Shown piece by piece: positions 7,247-14,440 of a stretch of DNA of 14,912 bases. The DNA is from Deltaproteobacteria bacterium. Its GTDB lineage: Bacteria > Myxococcota_A > UBA9160 > JAFDET01. Where the stretch lies: positions 1-14,912 of the forward strand of contig JAFDET010000038.1 of NCBI GenBank assembly GCA_019310195.1. The letters are read 5' to 3'. The notes beneath the pieces were generated by a model. It saw nothing but the letters and a program-made list of their open reading frames with translations. It was not told the DNA's origin and did not search any database. Position 1 is the first letter of the stretch. Every line of letters begins with the position of its first letter. Position numbers and translations under genes: made by a program.

Positions 7247-7495
7247 ATGGAAGACGAGCCGGATCGCGGCGCCACCGAGCTCTCTCCCGGCCAGCTCAGC
7301 CCGCAAGCCCTGCGCGGTCTGGTGGAGGAGTTCGTCACCCGCGACGGAACGGACTACGGCGCCGTCGAGCGATCCGTGGAGGACAAGATTGCACGGGTCG
7401 AGGCGCAGCTCGCCTCGGGCGAGGTGCGCATCGTCTTCGACCCGAAGACCGAGAGCGCCAACATCGTGCTGGCGCGCGACCTGGGGCAGTCATGA
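7247..7495 (+). CDS. yheU: YheU family protein (UPF0270)
   Basis: This small 82-residue protein matches the YheU family along most of its length. LSPQALRGLVEEFVTRDGTD (17-36) with GTDYG (34-38), then VEDKIARVEAQL, then an SGEVRIVFD stretch and ESANIV. These correspond to the known E. coli pattern of LSPETL, ESFVLREGTDYG, EQKVADVKRQL and TVNI. E. coli YheU is itself of unknown function, so only the family can be stated. About 10 acidic residues precede the usual family start. Its stop overlaps the next gene's start (ATGA, 7492-7495), which indicates translational coupling to an unrecognised protein. Confidence 0.85.
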   Translation: MEDEPDRGATELSPGQLSPQALRGLVEEFVTRDGTDYGAVERSVEDKIARVEAQLASGEVRIVFDPKTESANIVLARDLGQS

Positions 7496-8076
7496 GCGAG
7501 CCGTTCTCTGAGGTCGAGAAGGCTGCGCTTCGGGAGCTTGGGTACAGCGAGGCCTGGCTGGAGGCGGGGCTCCTGGACCGGGCGCTGCTCGCCGAGCAGT
7601 TCCAGCGCTACCAGGCCGGCGGCACGCGCAAGACCGGCAAGTACCGTTCCCAGGCCCTGGCCGCCTGGCGCCAGGGCAGCGAGCCTATCGGCGACGCCCA
7701 GCTCGACGCCTTCCTCTCGCTGATGGCGGTGGACCCGGATGCGAAGATGGCGCAGTCCGCCATCGCCGAGCTGATCCAGTCGTCGCGCATCAGCCTGGAA
7801 CAGCTCGAGCGGATCGCACAGTCCGACGCCAAGCTCATGAAGCGTCACGAGGCGGCGATCCGGCGCTCGTACCTGACGCGTCGTCTGGACCAGGGCGTCA
7901 CCGATCCGCTGCTGGCCCGGGTGATCGAGTACGAGGACGCCTCCATCCAGACCAAGCTCATTCGCGACGCGCGCCTCACGCGCAAGCAAGCCGAGCTGCT
8001 GGCGAAGCGCGGTGCCAATCCCACCATCCGCACCCAGGCCCAAGCCTGGTTCCAGGACAAGAAGGCCTGGAAGTAG
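7492..8076 (+). CDS. Hypothetical helical protein coupled to yheU
   Basis: This is a 194-residue protein that I do not recognise. It has no signal peptide or membrane helix. The composition (Ala, Leu, Gln, Glu, Arg, few Gly or Pro) indicates an almost entirely alpha-helical protein. A short basic loop GGTRKTGKYR lies near residues 43-52, and the tail is basic and aromatic (AWFQDKKAWK). The middle reads like short consecutive helices, such as MAQSAIAELIQSSRISLEQL and ARLTRKQAELLAKRG. This could be a HEAT-like or adaptor fold, but no repeat is clear enough to claim. It overlaps yheU by ATGA and ends directly before the GTG of the lipoprotein gene, so the three are probably one transcript. Third-position G/C bias supports a real gene. 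Confidence 0.8.
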   Translation: MSEPFSEVEKAALRELGYSEAWLEAGLLDRALLAEQFQRYQAGGTRKTGKYRSQALAAWRQGSEPIGDAQLDAFLSLMAVDPDAKMAQSAIAELIQSSRISLEQLERIAQSDAKLMKRHEAAIRRSYLTRRLDQGVTDPLLARVIEYEDASIQTKLIRDARLTRKQAELLAKRGANPTIRTQAQAWFQDKKAWK

Positions 8077-8952
8077 GTGCGTGGGGTCGCGTCGCTGGTG
8101 ATGCTGGCATTCGCCGTGCTGTCCTGCACAAACGTGGCGGTCCAGCACGCCGAGCGGCTGGTCTCCAATGGGGATCTGGAGGGCGCACGGGCGGCGTTGG
8201 AGGCCGAGCGCCAGCGCGAGCCCGAAGACGTCGACGTGCGCGTGGCCCTGGGTGAGGTGTACTACAAGCTGGCCCGCAACGAGCTGGACAGCCTGGGGGA
8301 CGAGACCGCCTACCTGGTCTACCTGGAACGGTCGGTGGACGAGTTCGTCTCGGCGCTGGAGATCGACCCGAAGGACGATCGCCCCCACTTCTACCTGGCG
8401 GTCATGGACGCCTACCGCGGCGACCTGCCGCAGGCCATGCGCGGCTTCCAGAACACCCGCCGCCTGGCGCCTACCGGGATCGCCTACACGAACATCGCCG
8501 AGATCTACGTGTACATGGGCCACCGCGGAAAGTCGCGGTACTTCAACACGCTGGGGTTGCGAAAGGGTGCGCCGAAGTCAGCGGTGATCTTCAACGAGAT
8601 GCTGCTGAAGTGGAAGGAGGGCGACGTGGACGGCGCCCGGAGCCGCTTTCGGACGCTGAAGAACCAGCACCCCGAGATGGTTCGCAACATCAACGTGGCG
8701 CGGCTGCCGAAGGCGCCCGAGGAGTTCGAGGACTTCGCCGGCTACTGCTGTCGCAGCCCGGCCTGCGGCCCATACCTGCGGGACGCCTGCCACGACCTCT
8801 CCCTCGAGGTGCACGACCGCGAGCTCTCCAAGGAGACCATCCTGCAGGAGCTGCGCATCGAGATGGAGAAGACGCGGCGCCTGAACGAGCTCTACGAGCA
8901 GCGCAAGGAGCTGAAGATCGAGATCGAGCCCACGGAGGCGCCCGCTCCCTGA
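8077..8952 (+). CDS. TPR-containing lipoprotein with C-terminal cysteine cluster
   Basis: This 291-residue protein has a lipoprotein signal. After Arg2 comes a hydrophobic stretch VASLVMLAFAVLSC, and Cys17 is the likely lipidated residue. Tetratricopeptide-type helices follow: HAERLVSNGDLEGARAALEA (24-43), VALGEVYYKLARNEL (56-70), a pair around 85-130, AYTNIAEIYVYMGHRGKSRY (136-155) and a WKEGDVDGARSRF helix (179-191). Near residue 222 there is a compact cysteine group, GYCCRSPACGPYLRDACHD: Cys224, 225, 230 and 238, with His239. A charged coiled-coil-like tail covers about 250-285. The start is GTG at 8077, abutting the previous stop, with GGAAG at 8069-8073 only 3 bp away. It would be anchored facing the periplasm; the partner is unknown. 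The cysteines could form disulfides or bind metal. Confidence 0.82.
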   Translation: MRGVASLVMLAFAVLSCTNVAVQHAERLVSNGDLEGARAALEAERQREPEDVDVRVALGEVYYKLARNELDSLGDETAYLVYLERSVDEFVSALEIDPKDDRPHFYLAVMDAYRGDLPQAMRGFQNTRRLAPTGIAYTNIAEIYVYMGHRGKSRYFNTLGLRKGAPKSAVIFNEMLLKWKEGDVDGARSRFRTLKNQHPEMVRNINVARLPKAPEEFEDFAGYCCRSPACGPYLRDACHDLSLEVHDRELSKETILQELRIEMEKTRRLNELYEQRKELKIEIEPTEAPAP

Positions 8953-8965
8953 GTCCGAACTCAGG
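8948..8965. terminator. Hairpin at convergent gene junction (possible two-way terminator)
   Basis: CCTGAGT (8948-8954) and ACTCAGG (8959-8965) are perfect complements around the loop CCGA. The arms cover the lipoprotein stop codon on the plus strand and the stop of the GGDEF remnant on the minus strand. This is where a shared terminator would be expected. There is no T-run on either side, so the call is tentative. Confidence 0.4.
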
Positions 8966-9203
8966 TGAGCTCGTCGTCCGGGCTGGCTTCCAGCACCACG
9001 CGGTCGCGCCCCTCGCGTTTGGCCACATACAGAGCTCCGTCGGCGCGGGCGACGGCGGCCTCGGGCGTTTCGCCCGCCGCCGCGACGGCCACGCCGGCGC
9101 TGAAGGAGGTGACGCACTCCTTCGCCCGCCAACGTTGCTGGAGCCGGCGCACCACGGCCAGCCCGGCTCCGCCTGCGCCGGGGAGCACCCCCAGCAGGTT
9201 GCG
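8961..9203 (-). pseudogene. GGDEF-domain remnant (C-terminal third of a diguanylate cyclase)
   Basis: Reading leftward from about 9203, one frame encodes the end of a GGDEF domain. It begins LLGVLPGAGGAGLAVVRRL, which normally follows directly after the GGDEF signature. Next comes VTSFSAGVAVAAAGETPEA, then ADGALYVAKREGRDRVVLEA, the hallmark final helix and strand, then the stop at 8961-8963. The signature itself, the substrate-binding half and any sensor domain are missing. Upstream this frame gives no GGDEF-like sequence and runs into the end of the amine oxidase gene in another frame. No plausible start codon or ribosome site was seen. It therefore looks like the leftover 3' end of a gene whose front was deleted or replaced. 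Codon bias is still good, which suggests the loss is not ancient. Confidence 0.72.
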
Positions 9204-9249
9204 TATCCGCTTCCGGTGGCATGCGCGTGAATTGCCGCTTGCGGATCGA

Positions 9250-10614
9250 TCAGGCGCCGGAAACGAGCGCCGCGGCCTCCCGCAGGCCCGACAGGTAGGC
9301 GCCGTGGACCGTAGCGGCATGGTCGCGGTGGGTGGCCTCGCCGGCGAAGCGAACACGTCCGCCGAAAAGTGGCTCCGCCAGAACGTCGCGGTCGCCCGCT
9401 TCGGCGCCCAGCGGAATGTGGGAGTACGCACCCCGCGCCCAGCGGTCCTCGCCCCAGCGCGTCACGATCATGCCTGACGGTGCCGATACCGCAGAGCCGA
9501 ACATGGCGCGAAGGGCGGCCAGCACCTCGGATTCCACATCTTCGTCGGACCGCGCCTCCATCCCGCGCGCGAAATCGCCTGCCGCGAACCCCACCAGGAT
9601 GGGGTCGGGGCCGTAGCGCTTCAGGTTCAGGAAGTGGGGCCAGGCACCGGCGTTCTCGGACATCCAGCCCAGGAAGTGCGCTTCCTCGGGCCAGAAGGGG
9701 AAGGCGAAGCGCAGCGCCACCTTGTCCAGCACGCCCACGCCGAGACGCTCGATGGCGTCGCGCTTGTGCGCGGGAAGCGCCGGGTCGAACTCGATCCCTT
9801 CCTCGGCCTTCAGTACGCCCAGGGGAACCGTGACGATCACGTTCTGGGTCTGGAACGAGCTGCGCCAGGTCTCCACACGGAGGCTCTGTGCGCGCACCAC
9901 GATGCGGCGCACCGGGTTGTTGAGCTGCACGTCCAGGCCTTCGGCCAGGCCGCGAATGATTCGCTGGTAGCCGCCGGGGAACAGCACCTGCTTGCCGCCG
10001 AGATCCTTGCCGGACTCCAAGCCCGCCAGCGAAAGGCGCTCCAGGTCCTCGGCGGCCGAAGCCGCCAGCCCGGCCTGCGCCCAGCCCAGGGCGCGCGCCT
10101 CCCACGGGTCCAGCTCTCCGCGCACGGCCCGGCGCAGGGCCTCGCCGGCGGAAACGTCACCGGGAAGGTCATCGGCTCCATCGACGGCGCGTTCTACCAG
10201 GGCGTCGAAGCCCTCGCCGATTTCTCGTACGCGGTCCGCAGCGACGCGCGAGCCGTCGACGTCGTAGAGCGCGACCGAGTCGAAGTCGGTCTCGCTCGTC
10301 TTGGCAGCGTAGGTCTCGGCCAGCTCGGCGACCGGGTTGTGGCGGGTTCCGTGGATCCAGGCTGCGCCCAGGTCGACGGGTGCGCCCAGGCTGCGGTCGG
10401 TCCAGATGCGTCCGCCCAGGCGGGTGCGCGCCTCCAGCACCAGCACCTTCTGGCCGCGCGCCTGGAGCTCGCGTGCGGCGGCCAGTCCGGCGATTCCCGC
10501 TCCGATCACGATCACGTCGGGCTCGCCCAGGGCCCGGGCGCGGAGCGGCGCCGCCGTCCCGGCTGCAGCCAGCAGCGAGAGCCTCAGGAAATCGCGTCGT
10601 CGCACGGGTCGCAT
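9250..10614 (-). CDS. Flavin monoamine oxidase family protein with Tat signal
   Basis: This 454-residue protein begins with a twin-arginine export signal, RRRDFLRLSLLAAAG (5-19), and an ARA-type cleavage site near residue 28. The FAD-binding Rossmann motif VIVIGAGIAGLAAA (34-47) follows, then LEARTRLGGRIWTD, typical of amine oxidases. A central FPGGYQRIIRGLAEGL motif comes next, and near the end RFAGEATHRDHAATVHGAYL, which contacts the flavin in MAO, polyamine oxidase and LSD1-like enzymes. It most likely oxidises a primary or secondary amine with oxygen outside the cytoplasm; the amine is unknown. GGGAG at 10616-10620 is too close to the ATG. A GTG at codon 4 (10605-10603) has better spacing and would leave the Tat signal intact, so the true start may be there. 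It is divergent from the PrsW gene. Confidence 0.9.
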   Translation of the reverse strand: MRPVRRRDFLRLSLLAAAGTAAPLRARALGEPDVIVIGAGIAGLAAARELQARGQKVLVLEARTRLGGRIWTDRSLGAPVDLGAAWIHGTRHNPVAELAETYAAKTSETDFDSVALYDVDGSRVAADRVREIGEGFDALVERAVDGADDLPGDVSAGEALRRAVRGELDPWEARALGWAQAGLAASAAEDLERLSLAGLESGKDLGGKQVLFPGGYQRIIRGLAEGLDVQLNNPVRRIVVRAQSLRVETWRSSFQTQNVIVTVPLGVLKAEEGIEFDPALPAHKRDAIERLGVGVLDKVALRFAFPFWPEEAHFLGWMSENAGAWPHFLNLKRYGPDPILVGFAAGDFARGMEARSDEDVESEVLAALRAMFGSAVSAPSGMIVTRWGEDRWARGAYSHIPLGAEAGDRDVLAEPLFGGRVRFAGEATHRDHAATVHGAYLSGLREAAALVSGA

Positions 10615-10718
10615 GCTCCCGTAACGGCCCGCCGTGGTGGGGCATTGAGGTTGCCGTCCCGCCTCCGCGAGAAACCCGACACACAGCCGGCGGTCAGGGC
10701 GATTCAGCGTCTCCGACC

Positions 10719-10724
10719 AGGAGG
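10719..10724 (+). promoter_or_regulatory. Strong Shine-Dalgarno AGGAGG deciding the PrsW-gene start
   Basis: A perfect AGGAGG lies 9 bp before GTG at 10734. That GTG is in frame with the PrsW domain, whose own conventional N-terminus (ATG 10974) is 240 bp further on. This site is the main reason for preferring the longer protein. Confidence 0.6.
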
Positions 10725-10733
10725 AAGGAACCG

Positions 10734-11663
10734 GTGGAGCTGATCGAATCGCTGATCCGAGAGCACGGGGGAGAGCGGGCCCAGCGGCTCAGACAGGCGA
10801 GCGACCTGGACGCGGGGCAGGCCAACGGTTCGTGCCCGAGTCCGTCCCAGGTGCGGAACTGGATCGACCGGGCCGACAAGCTTCCGCCCCTGCTCGAAAC
10901 CCAGGAGCACCGGGCCGCGAGATTTGACGGCGATGCGCCGGGCCTGGGAGAATCGACCCATGGCTCCGCCGTCATGCCGGTAACGGCCCTGCTTCTGGTG
11001 TGCCTGGCCGGCGCGTCGGCCGGCGTCTGGGTGGCCTACCTGCGCTGGAAGGACAAGCGGCGGCCGGAGCCGCTGGCGATCCTGATACTGGCGACGGCCG
11101 CCGGTGTGGCGTCCGTGGGTGCCGCGCTGCTCGGCTATGGCGTCCTCGATGGACTGGGGCGTGCGGCCACATGGTCCACGCTTGCCGGTCCGTGGCGCGA
11201 CGCGATCCCCGGCGCCCTGGCCATCGGCCTGGTGGAGGAGACGGCCAAGCTCCTGCCCATCCTTCCCATCGCGCTCACCAGCCGCCACTTCGACGAGATC
11301 TGGGACGGCCCGGTCTACCTGGGAGCGGCGGGGATCGGCTTTGCCCTGGCCGAGACCCTCTACCTGCTGGCGGGCGGCGAGGTGGGAACGCTGGACGGCA
11401 TCGTGCGCGCGGTCATCGCCCCCATCACCCACGCGCTGTTCGCCGCGCCCACGGGGTTGGGCCTGGCCTACGCCGTGCTCTACGGGCGCTGGTGGGCGTT
11501 GCCGCTGGGCCTGGGTGTCGCCAGCCTGGCCCACGGTGCCTACGACCTCTTCCTGGCCCAGCCGGGGCTCCAGCCGGCCGCCTCCGCGGTGGTGGGAGTG
11601 CTGTGGATCTGGCTCCTCTTCGCCGCCCGCGACCTGGTGCAGCGCGCCCCCGTTAAGCGGTGA
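10734..11663 (+). CDS. PrsW-type intramembrane protease with N-terminal extension
   Basis: The membrane part, from Met at 10974 onward (229 residues), carries all three PrsW signatures (numbered from that Met). EETAK is at 88-92 (the EExxK motif), FALAE at 123-127 (FxxxE) and HGAYD at 187-191 (HxxxD). About seven hydrophobic helices surround them. PrsW proteins are glutamic-type membrane proteases or related CAAX-like enzymes; B. subtilis PrsW cleaves the anti-sigma factor RsiW. I start the gene at GTG 10734 because of AGGAGG at 10719-10724 and an unbroken frame with good codon bias. This gives 309 residues. The added 80 residues are soluble, charged and unrecognised (start ELIESLIREHGGERAQRL), and their last 25 codons have weaker bias. 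Starting at ATG 10974 is the alternative. The substrate is unknown. Confidence 0.83.
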   Translation: MELIESLIREHGGERAQRLRQASDLDAGQANGSCPSPSQVRNWIDRADKLPPLLETQEHRAARFDGDAPGLGESTHGSAVMPVTALLLVCLAGASAGVWVAYLRWKDKRRPEPLAILILATAAGVASVGAALLGYGVLDGLGRAATWSTLAGPWRDAIPGALAIGLVEETAKLLPILPIALTSRHFDEIWDGPVYLGAAGIGFALAETLYLLAGGEVGTLDGIVRAVIAPITHALFAAPTGLGLAYAVLYGRWWALPLGLGVASLAHGAYDLFLAQPGLQPAASAVVGVLWIWLLFAARDLVQRAPVKR

Positions 11664-11704
11664 TCGACGATCCTGTCTGGGGCACAATGAGGCCCCGAGG
11701 TGAG

Positions 11705-11711
11705 AAGGAGG
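11705..11711 (+). promoter_or_regulatory. Shine-Dalgarno AAGGAGG of the TPP enzyme gene
   Basis: AAGGAGG sits 7 bp before ATG 11719, fixing that start. A small stem GGGGC (11679-11683) / GCCCC (11692-11696) lies just upstream in the leader. The 55-bp gap after the PrsW gene shows no convincing promoter pair, although CACAAT at 11683-11688 is -10-like. Confidence 0.6.
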
Positions 11712-11718
11712 CAGGGCG

Positions 11719-13470
11719 ATGGGTTCTACGAGCGGCGGTGAGCTGATTGTGCGCATGCTGCGCGCCGAGGGAGTCGAGGTCGTCTTCGGCATCATCGACG
11801 GCTCCTATGGGGGCCTCTACACCAGCCTGCCCAAGCACGGCATCCGGCTGGTCAGCCCTCGTCACGAGGCCACGGCCGCCCACATGGCGGGAGCCTACGC
11901 GCGACTCACCGGCAAGCTGGGCGTCTGCATCGCCAGCAACGGCCCGGGCGCCGCCAACGTGATCAGCGGGATCGCCGTGGAGAACGGCGAGGGAAACCGG
12001 GTGCTGTGCCTCACCAGCTGGCGCCGCGGTCCCATCGTGGGGCCCGACCGCGGCGGGACCTACCAGTACTTCGATCAGGTGGCGGTGGCCAAGCCCATGA
12101 GCAAGTGGTCCGGCGCCGCCCGCAGCTTCGAGCGCATTCCCGAGGTGCTGCGCCGCGCCTTCCGCGTGGCCTGGCAGGGACGCCCCGGCGTCGTGCACGT
12201 GAGCGTTCCGGAAGACGTGCTCAACACGCCGGTCGAGGCGGACGTTCCGGTCCTGGAGCCGAGCCGCTATCGCCGGACCACGCCGCTGCAGCCCGCTGTG
12301 GAGGACGTGCGGCAGGCGGCGCGTATGCTGGCCGAGGCGGAGCAGCCGCTGCTCCACGTGGGAAGCGGTGTGCTGCACTCGGGGGCGTCGGTCCTGGTGG
12401 CCGAGCTGGCACGCACCCTGGAGGCGCCGGTCTCCGCCAGCTGGGGCGCTCGCGCCGCCCTGGACGCGCGCGAGAAGTTCGCCATCCCCATGCTGCCGCC
12501 GCTGATCGACGAGGTCCGCTGTGGGGCCGACGTAGTCCTGGCGGTGGGGACGCGCTTCGGCGAGACCGACTGGTGGGGAAAGCCTCCGTACTGGCGCGAT
12601 CCCGATGAGCAGCGTCTGATCCAGGTGGACGTGGACGACGAGATCCTGGGCCTGAACAAGCCGGTGGAGCTGGCGGTGCTGGCCGACGCGGGCGCCTTCC
12701 TGGAGGCCCTGCTGGCCGAGCTGAAGCAACACGACCTTTCCTCGCGGATGCCGGCGCGTGCCGAGCGGCTGGAGGGCTGGGCCGGCACCGCGTCGGGCAT
12801 GCGCCAGTTCCTGCGCGGCGCGGCCGCCGACCCGGAGGCGGACCCCATGCACACCGCCTTCGTCCCGCTGGTCTGCCGAGAGGTCTTCCGGGACGATGCC
12901 GTCCTGGTGATCGACGGCGGCAACACCGCGGTGTGGACCAACTTGCTGCACGAGAACCGGGAGCCCGGCGCTCAGCTCTCCACGTTCAAGTTCGGAATGC
13001 TGGGCGCGGGGCTGGGCCAGACTCTGGGCGCCCAGATCGCGCACCCGGAGCGGCAGGTCTACTGCATCCTGGGCGACGGAGCGATGGGTTTCCACATGCA
13101 GGAGGTGGAGACGGCCGTGCGCAACCACCTGCCCGTCGTGTTCCTGGTCATCTGCGACAAACAGTGGGGCATGGTGAAGTTCAACCAGTGCATGGCGCTG
13201 GATCCGGAGACCATGACGGCGCAGCGCTCGTTGCCGCCGGGTAAGACGATCAACTCCGACTTCGAAGAGATCCGCTTCGACGAGGTGGCCCAGGCCATGG
13301 GCGCCCACGGCGAGCGGGTGTCTCGCGGCTGCGACCTGAAGCCGGCCCTCGAGCGCTGCCTGGCCAGCCGCAAGCCAGCCGTCATCCACGTGGACGTGGA
13401 TCCCGTCGCCCACATGTGGGCGCCGGGCCTGGACATCTTCAAGGCCATGCACCAGGAGCCCGGGGCGTGA
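11719..13470 (+). CDS. Thiamine-pyrophosphate enzyme, acetolactate-synthase-like
   Basis: This 583-residue protein has the three-domain build of the acetolactate synthase/pyruvate oxidase superfamily. The N-terminal PYR domain (about 5-170) has the catalytic glutamate in RHEATAAHMAGAYAR (Glu50) and the conserved SNGPGAANVISGIA. The central domain is about 195-330. The C-terminal PP domain contains GDGAMGFHMQEVETAV (from 452), whose Asp453 starts the GDG metal-TPP motif. Twenty-seven residues on, where the family normally has Asn, this protein has Asp480 in VICDKQWGMV. The usual GxPG after the first strand reads VFGIIDGSYGG instead. Length is close to the family norm. These differences argue against a housekeeping acetolactate synthase and for a decarboxylase or carboligase with its own substrate. 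Its stop overlaps the next gene's GTG start, linking it to two dehydrogenase-type genes. Confidence 0.88.
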   Translation: MGSTSGGELIVRMLRAEGVEVVFGIIDGSYGGLYTSLPKHGIRLVSPRHEATAAHMAGAYARLTGKLGVCIASNGPGAANVISGIAVENGEGNRVLCLTSWRRGPIVGPDRGGTYQYFDQVAVAKPMSKWSGAARSFERIPEVLRRAFRVAWQGRPGVVHVSVPEDVLNTPVEADVPVLEPSRYRRTTPLQPAVEDVRQAARMLAEAEQPLLHVGSGVLHSGASVLVAELARTLEAPVSASWGARAALDAREKFAIPMLPPLIDEVRCGADVVLAVGTRFGETDWWGKPPYWRDPDEQRLIQVDVDDEILGLNKPVELAVLADAGAFLEALLAELKQHDLSSRMPARAERLEGWAGTASGMRQFLRGAAADPEADPMHTAFVPLVCREVFRDDAVLVIDGGNTAVWTNLLHENREPGAQLSTFKFGMLGAGLGQTLGAQIAHPERQVYCILGDGAMGFHMQEVETAVRNHLPVVFLVICDKQWGMVKFNQCMALDPETMTAQRSLPPGKTINSDFEEIRFDEVAQAMGAHGERVSRGCDLKPALERCLASRKPAVIHVDVDPVAHMWAPGLDIFKAMHQEPGA

Positions 13471-14438
13471 GCGGGCCGAGCGCGGTCCTGGTCACGGGGG
13501 CCTCCGGCCTGGTCGGACGCCAGGTGGTCGCCCAGCTCGCCGAGAGCCCGGGCGGCATCGAGCGCATCGTGGCCCTGGATGTGCGCGAGCCCACGGCCGA
13601 GGAGCGCTTCCTGGGGGTGCGCTACGAGCAGGGCGACATACGCGACCCCGAGCTGGCCAAGATCCTCGAGGCTCACGGCGTGGATACCGTGGTTCATCTC
13701 GCCGCGGTGGTGACGCCCGGCAAGAACAGCTCGCCGGACTTCGAGTATTCGATCGACGTGCGCGGTACCGAGAACGTGCTCGAGGCCTGCATCCGCAGCG
13801 GCGTACGCCAGCTGGTCTACACCAGCAGCGGGGCGGCCTACGGGTACCACGCCGACAACCCCGTTCCCCTGCGCGAGACGGATCCCCTGCGCGGAAACCG
13901 GGAGTTTGCGTACTCGTGGCACAAGCGCCTGGCGGAAGAGGCGTTGGAGCGAGCGCGCGGCGAGCACCCGGAGCTGGAGCAGCTGATCTTCCGGCCCGGG
14001 ACGATCCTGGGCAGGACCGTCCACAGTCCCATCACCGCGCTCTTCGAGCGGCCGGTGGTGGTCGGCGTGGCCGGGTCCGATGCGCCCTTCGTCCTGGTCT
14101 GGGACGAGGACGTGGCCGCGGCCATCGTGAAGGGCGTTCGCGAGCGGCGCTCGGGCGTCTACAACCTGTCGGGCGATGGAGCGCTCCCCCTGGAGGTGAT
14201 CGCGCGCAGGCTGGGACGGCGCTACGTGCCGCTGCCGGCGGCCCTGCTGAAGGGCGTGCTGGGCTCTCTTCATCTGTTGGGTGTGTCCGCCCGAGGTGCG
14301 GAGCAGGCGGACTTCCTGCGCTACCGGCCGGTGCTTTCCAACGACAAGCTCAAGTCCGAATTCGGTTTCACGCCCACGTACACCAGCGACGAGTGCTTCG
14401 AGCGCTACCGCCAGATCCGCTTCGGCCCGGACGCCTAG
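13467..14438 (+). CDS. NAD-dependent epimerase/dehydratase (extended SDR)
   Basis: This 323-residue protein opens with the extended-SDR dinucleotide motif LVTGASGLVGRQVV (8-21). The acidic residue after strand 2 is in ALDVRE (36-41), pointing to NAD. DIRDPE (57-62) and VVHLAAVV (75-82) are the next conserved elements. VYTSSGAAYG (117-126) carries the catalytic Ser, and YSWHK (149-153) is the YxxxK pair. FRPGTILG follows, as in UDP-sugar epimerases and other members that act on nucleotide sugars or sterol-like alcohols. The start is GTG 13467, overlapping the previous TGA, with AGGAG at 13454-13458. The frame is open further upstream but only inside the TPP gene. The specific substrate is not evident. 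Position between the TPP enzyme and another SDR suggests a role in the same pathway. Confidence 0.88.
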   Translation: MSGPSAVLVTGASGLVGRQVVAQLAESPGGIERIVALDVREPTAEERFLGVRYEQGDIRDPELAKILEAHGVDTVVHLAAVVTPGKNSSPDFEYSIDVRGTENVLEACIRSGVRQLVYTSSGAAYGYHADNPVPLRETDPLRGNREFAYSWHKRLAEEALERARGEHPELEQLIFRPGTILGRTVHSPITALFERPVVVGVAGSDAPFVLVWDEDVAAAIVKGVRERRSGVYNLSGDGALPLEVIARRLGRRYVPLPAALLKGVLGSLHLLGVSARGAEQADFLRYRPVLSNDKLKSEFGFTPTYTSDECFERYRQIRFGPDA

Positions 14439-14440
14439 CC

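Noticed and set aside
8690..10105. Open frame of 471 codons on the minus strand overlapping the amine oxidase and lipoprotein genes
   Set aside because: Low-complexity Arg/Gly/Ala peptide in the wrong frame relative to the well-supported amine oxidase.
10615..10733. TTGAGG near 10650 as a -35 box between the divergent amine oxidase and PrsW genes
   Set aside because: No matching -10 at the right distance could be found; promoters are expected here but not identifiable by eye.
11679..11696. GGGGC/GCCCC stem after the PrsW gene as terminator
   Set aside because: Five base pairs with an 8-nt loop and no T-run; too weak to call a terminator.
11653..13452. Open frame of 599 codons on the minus strand
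   Set aside because: Antisense of the TPP enzyme; His/Gln/Arg-rich with no domain, a product of the coding bias of the plus strand.
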